Positions 28,101 to 34,100 of a DNA stretch of 64,000 nucleotides are shown in pieces. Position 1 is the stretch's first letter, and each line of letters opens with the position of its first letter. Under the pieces are notes generated by a model. That model was not told the origin of the DNA and ran no database searches. It saw nothing but the letters and a program-made list of their open reading frames with translations. Position numbers and translations under genes: made by a program. The stretch comes from Siphonodentalium dalli (taxonomy: Eukaryota > Mollusca > Scaphopoda > Gadilida > Siphonodentaliidae), in NCBI GenBank assembly GCA_032622095.1, contig CP136064.1, positions 279,705,614 through 279,769,613 on the forward strand, given 5' to 3'.

Positions 28101-31100
28101 ATATATTAGTTGGGGCTACTTGCAATAGCATTACTTTCTGTATTAGTCGGGGCGACATTGATTTTCTTAAATTTTCGAGTATACAGGCACACCATATGAG
28201 GGAAGCAAGCCCTCGGTGACACCACATTCACACTATATGATCATGGAAATACTATAGATTTGTGCAAGAGCTGCTGATTTAATAAGAAAAACTAGAGCTT
28301 CAGGACTGAGACATCAAAGCTCCAGTAATTACACACCATTTTTTGGACAGGGATCAGCTGCAGGGATGCTGATAATATGAAAATAGAGTTTTTTCCCCCT
28401 GATTTAAGTCAATAAGTAAACCATACATTAATGCTCTAATTAATCGACTCCTTAACCACAGCAGAATTATGGATAACTTTTCAGGATTTAGTCGGAAATA
28501 TGGCTTGTTGCCATTCATCGGAAAGCTCTCGAGAGCTTTTCGATGAATGGCAACAAGCCATATTTCCGACTAAATCCTGAAAAGTTACCCATAATTCTGC
28601 TGTGGTTAAGAAGTCGATTAAATAGAGCATTACTGTATGAGGTAAGAAAGCCCTCATGCAGTGACACAGCATGCATGTATAGGATATTACCATAGTAAAG
28701 ACTAAAATCTGTGCAAAAATACATTAAAAACATCATACAAAACATTCCTAGAGTTCCCGGAAGGCGACATCAATTCTTTGGATAGAGGGATGCTGATAAT
28801 ATGTAATTAGGGGATTCTCCTTGTTGAACACATACCCACAGTTTGACTGTTGAGTACAGGTCAAAATTAGCCCAATGCTCATCTTGTGTTGCTAGGTGAT
28901 ACACCAGGTCATGCTAATAGTTTATGGGTAGGTTAGATAGTAGTCACAATTACGCTTAAGCGCAATTAAGCGTAATTAATTACGCTTAAGCGTAAATGCC
29001 CTATTTGCGCTTAAGCACAATATGTGGCAATTCATTATTAAATGTGAATTTGGCCTCCCATATATTATATGTTTTGGGTTGGGAGGTAGGCCTACCACCC
29101 GGGGGTGATACGTGGTGGCTAGGAGTGTTTTTAGGTGGTATTTAGGGCGGGCCACCCACACATTCCGTTAAATCGGTCGAAATCCTTACCATTCTCGAAA
29201 ATGGTCCATACCCAATTTTCACCCCTCGGGGTGGTACCACCCGCGGGGGGTGATGGGTGGAGGTCGGGGTGTTTCTATGTGGTATTTGGGGCGGGCCACA
29301 CACCCATGCCGTCAAGTCAGCCGAAAGCGACATTTTTGAAAATAAGGAATATATATATAGGGAAGGGAATAAGTTCCAAATGTCATGATCGTTGTGATAG
29401 CGCCATATACAAATGTCTGCCATTAGCATGAATTGTAATTCGCCAGACACAAAGAATGATGAGGCGATCAGCATAATAATTGCATTAGAATATCAATTGT
29501 ATGGAATACTATTATGGCCACTTCCTAATGGCGCTTTCGGTGCGCGCCGAAAGCGACAAATGTGCGTCGTTACGGTGCATGGCGGAATCTAGACCGTATA
29601 CTATATAGATTGAAATTTGAGATATATGATGCATGTTTTTGCCGACTGACCCACAAAATGACTCGTTCCCAATCTACATGTTACCAATGTCAACAGTCAT
29701 GGCAAATTTCACAATGATCCGACCAAAGTTACAACCTGTATAGCCTATGCCAATGGCAATTGTCGACGGACGTACTTATGTTCGCAAACCACAGTGATTG
29801 GCGATGGGTATACCAAACCATGGCAAATTGGCAATATCTCAACTTGAATTTTCATATTCAGCAGCTTGAGCTATGCTGAAATAGAGTCTTACATATCAAA
29901 TTATGCAGCTTCTCATGCATGTCTCAGTCATAAATAATGATAATCCTATTTATTCGAACAACGTATTCGGAAACACAAATGAATAGTACAACCACCGGTC
30001 CCTGGCACAAAATGGTCATAATACTAAAAGTACATATATATCAGACACAGGGGTCCCTGGGGGTCCGGAATTTTTTGTTATTATATTATTTTTAGGGTCA
30101 CATTCCCCACTTTAAAGAAATAACACCAAGCTTGGTGAAAATGGCTTCAAAATCACAATTTTTTCAAAATACCAAATGTGTTGACAGGACTGCCCCTTCC
30201 TTAAATAGTATAATAGTCTTTAAAACTAACATCCATAAAATGGGATAAAGCAAAACAAGTTTTAAAAATCCATTCCCAAATTCCAAAAAATGATCGATTT
30301 TTTAATAATCTGCCGATCTGCCCGTCCGTTTGATCGCCTATATATAGCAACAGTTATAAACATTATCAGCGCCCTTAATCCCCGGGTTGGAATATCATTG
30401 GTATGGAATACTATTAGGACCATTAGGAAACATATATCTCAAATTTCAATCTATATATAGTATACGGGCTAGATGCCGCCACCGAAAACGACAAAATGTG
30501 CGATATTAACGCATGTTTCGACGCGCAGAAAGCGACAAAAAGTGCGCCATTAGTAACGCGCCGAAAGCGACAAAATGTGCGTCGTTACGGCGCACGTTTT
30601 GTCGCTTTCGGCGCGCCGAAACATGCGCTAATATCGCACATTTTGACGCTTTCGGTGCATGGCGGAATCTAGCCCGTATACTATATAGATTGAAATTTGA
30701 GATATATGATGCATGTTTTTGCCGACTGGCCCACAAAATGACTCGTTCCCAATCTATATGTTACCAATTCCAACAGTCATGCCTAATTTCATAATGATCC
30801 GACCAAAGTTACAACCTGTAGCCTATGCCAATGGAAATTGTCGACGGACGTACTTATGTTCGGAAACCACTGGCGATGGATACCAACCCATGGAAAATTG
30901 GCAATATCTCAACTTGAATTTTCATGTTCAGCAGCTTGAGCTAAAATGCATTCTGAAATAGCGTTTTATTTATCAAATTATGCAGCTTCTCATGTCTCAG
31001 CCACAAATAATGATAATCCTATTTATTCGAACAACGTATTCGGAAACACACATGAATAGTACTACCACTGGCCCCTGGCACAAATTGGTCATAATACTAA

Positions 31101-34100
31101 AAGTACATATATATAAGACACAGGGGTCCGGGAATTTTTTTTATTATATTATTTTTAGGGTCAAATTCCCCATTTTAAAGAAATAACACCAAGCTTGGTG
31201 AAAATGGCTTCAAAATCAATTTTTTTTCAAAATACCAAATTTGTTGACAGGACTGCCCCTTCCTTAAATATTATAATAGTCTTCAACACTAACATCCATA
31301 AAATAGGATGAAGCAAAACAAATTGTAAAAATCTATTCCCAAATTCAAAAACATTTCGATTTTTTTTTTAATCTGCCGATCTGCCACTCCGTTTGATCGC
31401 CTATATATAGCCAAAATCATAAACATTATTAGCGCCCTTAATCCCCGGGTTACGTGTATGATATGACCCTATGTCCACATTTTCAGAGGGGTTAAGTCGT
31501 TTTGTCGCCTTTTTCCGGACAGACACACGAACTCAATTTATTTTTATTAGTAAAGGTTAGTGCTAATGTCACTACATGTATATATTTGCACGCGTGACAC
31601 CCCGTCAACAACCCCGCCATCGCTAATGTACGTCCCTAGCCTCGGCACAGAAACTGACCAACATCCCGCGTCTGGACGTCGCCTTGATATGAATCTTGAA
31701 AGCATAATTTCGAGTTTTACTATACGAGTATAGGCTGCACTTTCAAGAATGAACAGTCCGTAGCTGCAGGTAAAATAAAGTCCATCCTGATTACGATGCG
31801 GCAAACTAACTTCATTTATATTATTCGATTAATACAAGCCATTACTCTTTTCATCATTACTATCAATAAAACACGAATTATGCATGCACGCAAGAAACAG
31901 GTCTGTTGTGACAAACGCATGGCCAAATAGCCTGTCTCTTTGAAAAGCCGACGAAATTCCTAACAGATGTACATCGTTTAGGAATTTCGTCTGCTTTCCA
32001 AAGAGACATATACGCATCGTACTCCGGTATCAGGCTATAGCTATTAGGAGGCCATGCAGCTAGCTCGTACTGCGAGAAGCACACTCGATTAATTATCTTC
32101 ATCCGGGCACTCTGAACCAACGGGGCCCGCTTCTTCGTTATGTCGCAATAATCAAAGTGCCCCTTTAAGACATGCATGATATTTTATTAATTGTGTGGGC
32201 ATTTAAATGCTGAGACGGCACAATGTCACAGAACTGGCACATTAAAAGAGGATGTCCCATTTGAATGCCTGGGATACACGTTGGTCAAAATTATAATTGC
32301 ATTTAATTTCTCTATTTTCAAAATGCCATGAATCTCTACTCTGACAACGCTCGTTCAGAGATCATATTCCACCAGTACAAAACCTGGGATCTTTTTGAAC
32401 TTCATAACGATAATTGAAATACTGGTACTAACGCAGGTAATATACATGTACTCTAAGTTAATACAGGTACATGTTCCTTAATAATTACTGATACATGTAC
32501 TAGTACATGTATGTGGTACATGTACGTCCGAAGTAACCCAATCTGTTTTACAGGACAGTGGGAGGAGTGCAAGTGATGTTCTCCCAGGGCTGACTTAAAT
32601 GTCTCTTAGTCGGCAGCATTGTCCAATTTGTTCCAGTCGAGCACTGTTCTTGGAAAGAAGGAATTTCCATTAGTCTGTATTCGTTAAATTTGGTTTGATG
32701 GCAGTCTTGTTAGTGGTCATGCTCTCCATAATGTTATCAAGGGCTGCCTAAGTCCTCAAACTTTTTTTCCTTTCTCCTTGGTCTACATGTACTCTGCTGG
32801 ACAAAACAAGTGTCCATTGGCACCGCGGTGTATTTGCCGTTCAGTTGAGCACCGCGGCCGAACAGCATGTACACTGCGGCCAAATGACAAGTACACCTTG
32901 GCCGAAAGGCAACTACAACGCGGCCGAATGGCTTGTACACCGTAGTTAGATTTCTGGTTTGTATTGTCTTTATTCAGTTTAATGAACGTACACCGCGGCA
33001 TCTACACCATGGCTGAATGGCAAGTACACCGCGGCCCAACTGTAGTTAGCCGGTGGAGCTGCGGTTTAGTTGCATTTCGGCCGCGGTGGCAACGCTAACC
33101 ACACTGCGGTTAAGTGGACACTTGTTTTGTCCAGCAGGGTACCATACTGTTACATGTATTTGGTCAGGATGGTTTTCAGATTTTATACCCACCTACTCGG
33201 GGCCGACCCCTTAATCACTTTATAACATACCCGGTAGTGTCAGTTTCTGCTCGGTTTGATTCTAGTGTTCTTTATTAAAGCATCAATGTTATGCAGCCTT
33301 TCTCTCTTAACCCTTTACCCAACAGAAGGGCCCTGTGCCAATGCATTCTCTTATATATGCGAGTCAACCATAGGTCGCCTCGCATATATAAGAGAAAGCA
33401 TTGGCTTAACACATTAAAAATTATAAAATTGTTAAAGAATGTAAGAACAAATGGTAAAAAGTGTTAAAAAAAGATTTTGTTTAGGCCAATGCATTCTCTT
33501 ATATATGCGAGGCGACCTATGGTCGACTCGCATATATAAGAGAATGCATTGGCACAGGGCTAACTGTAACTATCACAATGTGGTCAATGAGCCGGTTCCA
33601 ATGATATCCATATTTGTATGGTTCTATTGAGACAGACCGAAGATATTTTAGGCTGTTGAAGCTTTATTTGGCCGGTTTTGGCCGGTTTGTTGGGTAAAGG
33701 GTTAAGCGATATTCTTGAGAACCAAGCTGCTCCTTGTTGGGCTCTTTCTGGTTTTGATTTGTTCTTTTCATATACGGTACTTCAGCCCTCATAATTGGCT
33801 ACGGCAATCGGCAATGCCGAAGCCATTTGCTGAAGCAAACTGGGCCACGATAAAGGGTTGCTGTAGCAGATTGCCGAAGCCAAACAATCTGAATTAAAAG
33901 GGCTGGTACTTTACATGTATGTGTAGTGTGGATCCAAGATTGTTGCTGCGTATTATACCTGTACATGGATGGACTAGCACCATGCTAGTATGGTATACCC
34001 GGTACATGTACCATATGTTATGCTACAGGTACCAGTACATGTACCGGTATATAGTCCATTGGGCAGTGTCTTAGATTTTGCAGAATGAGGTCCAGAGGGT

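Noticed and set aside
30506-30794. Frames on both strands rich in Arg, Ala and Lys
   Set aside because: They are produced by the inverted GCGCCGAAAGCGACAAA units.
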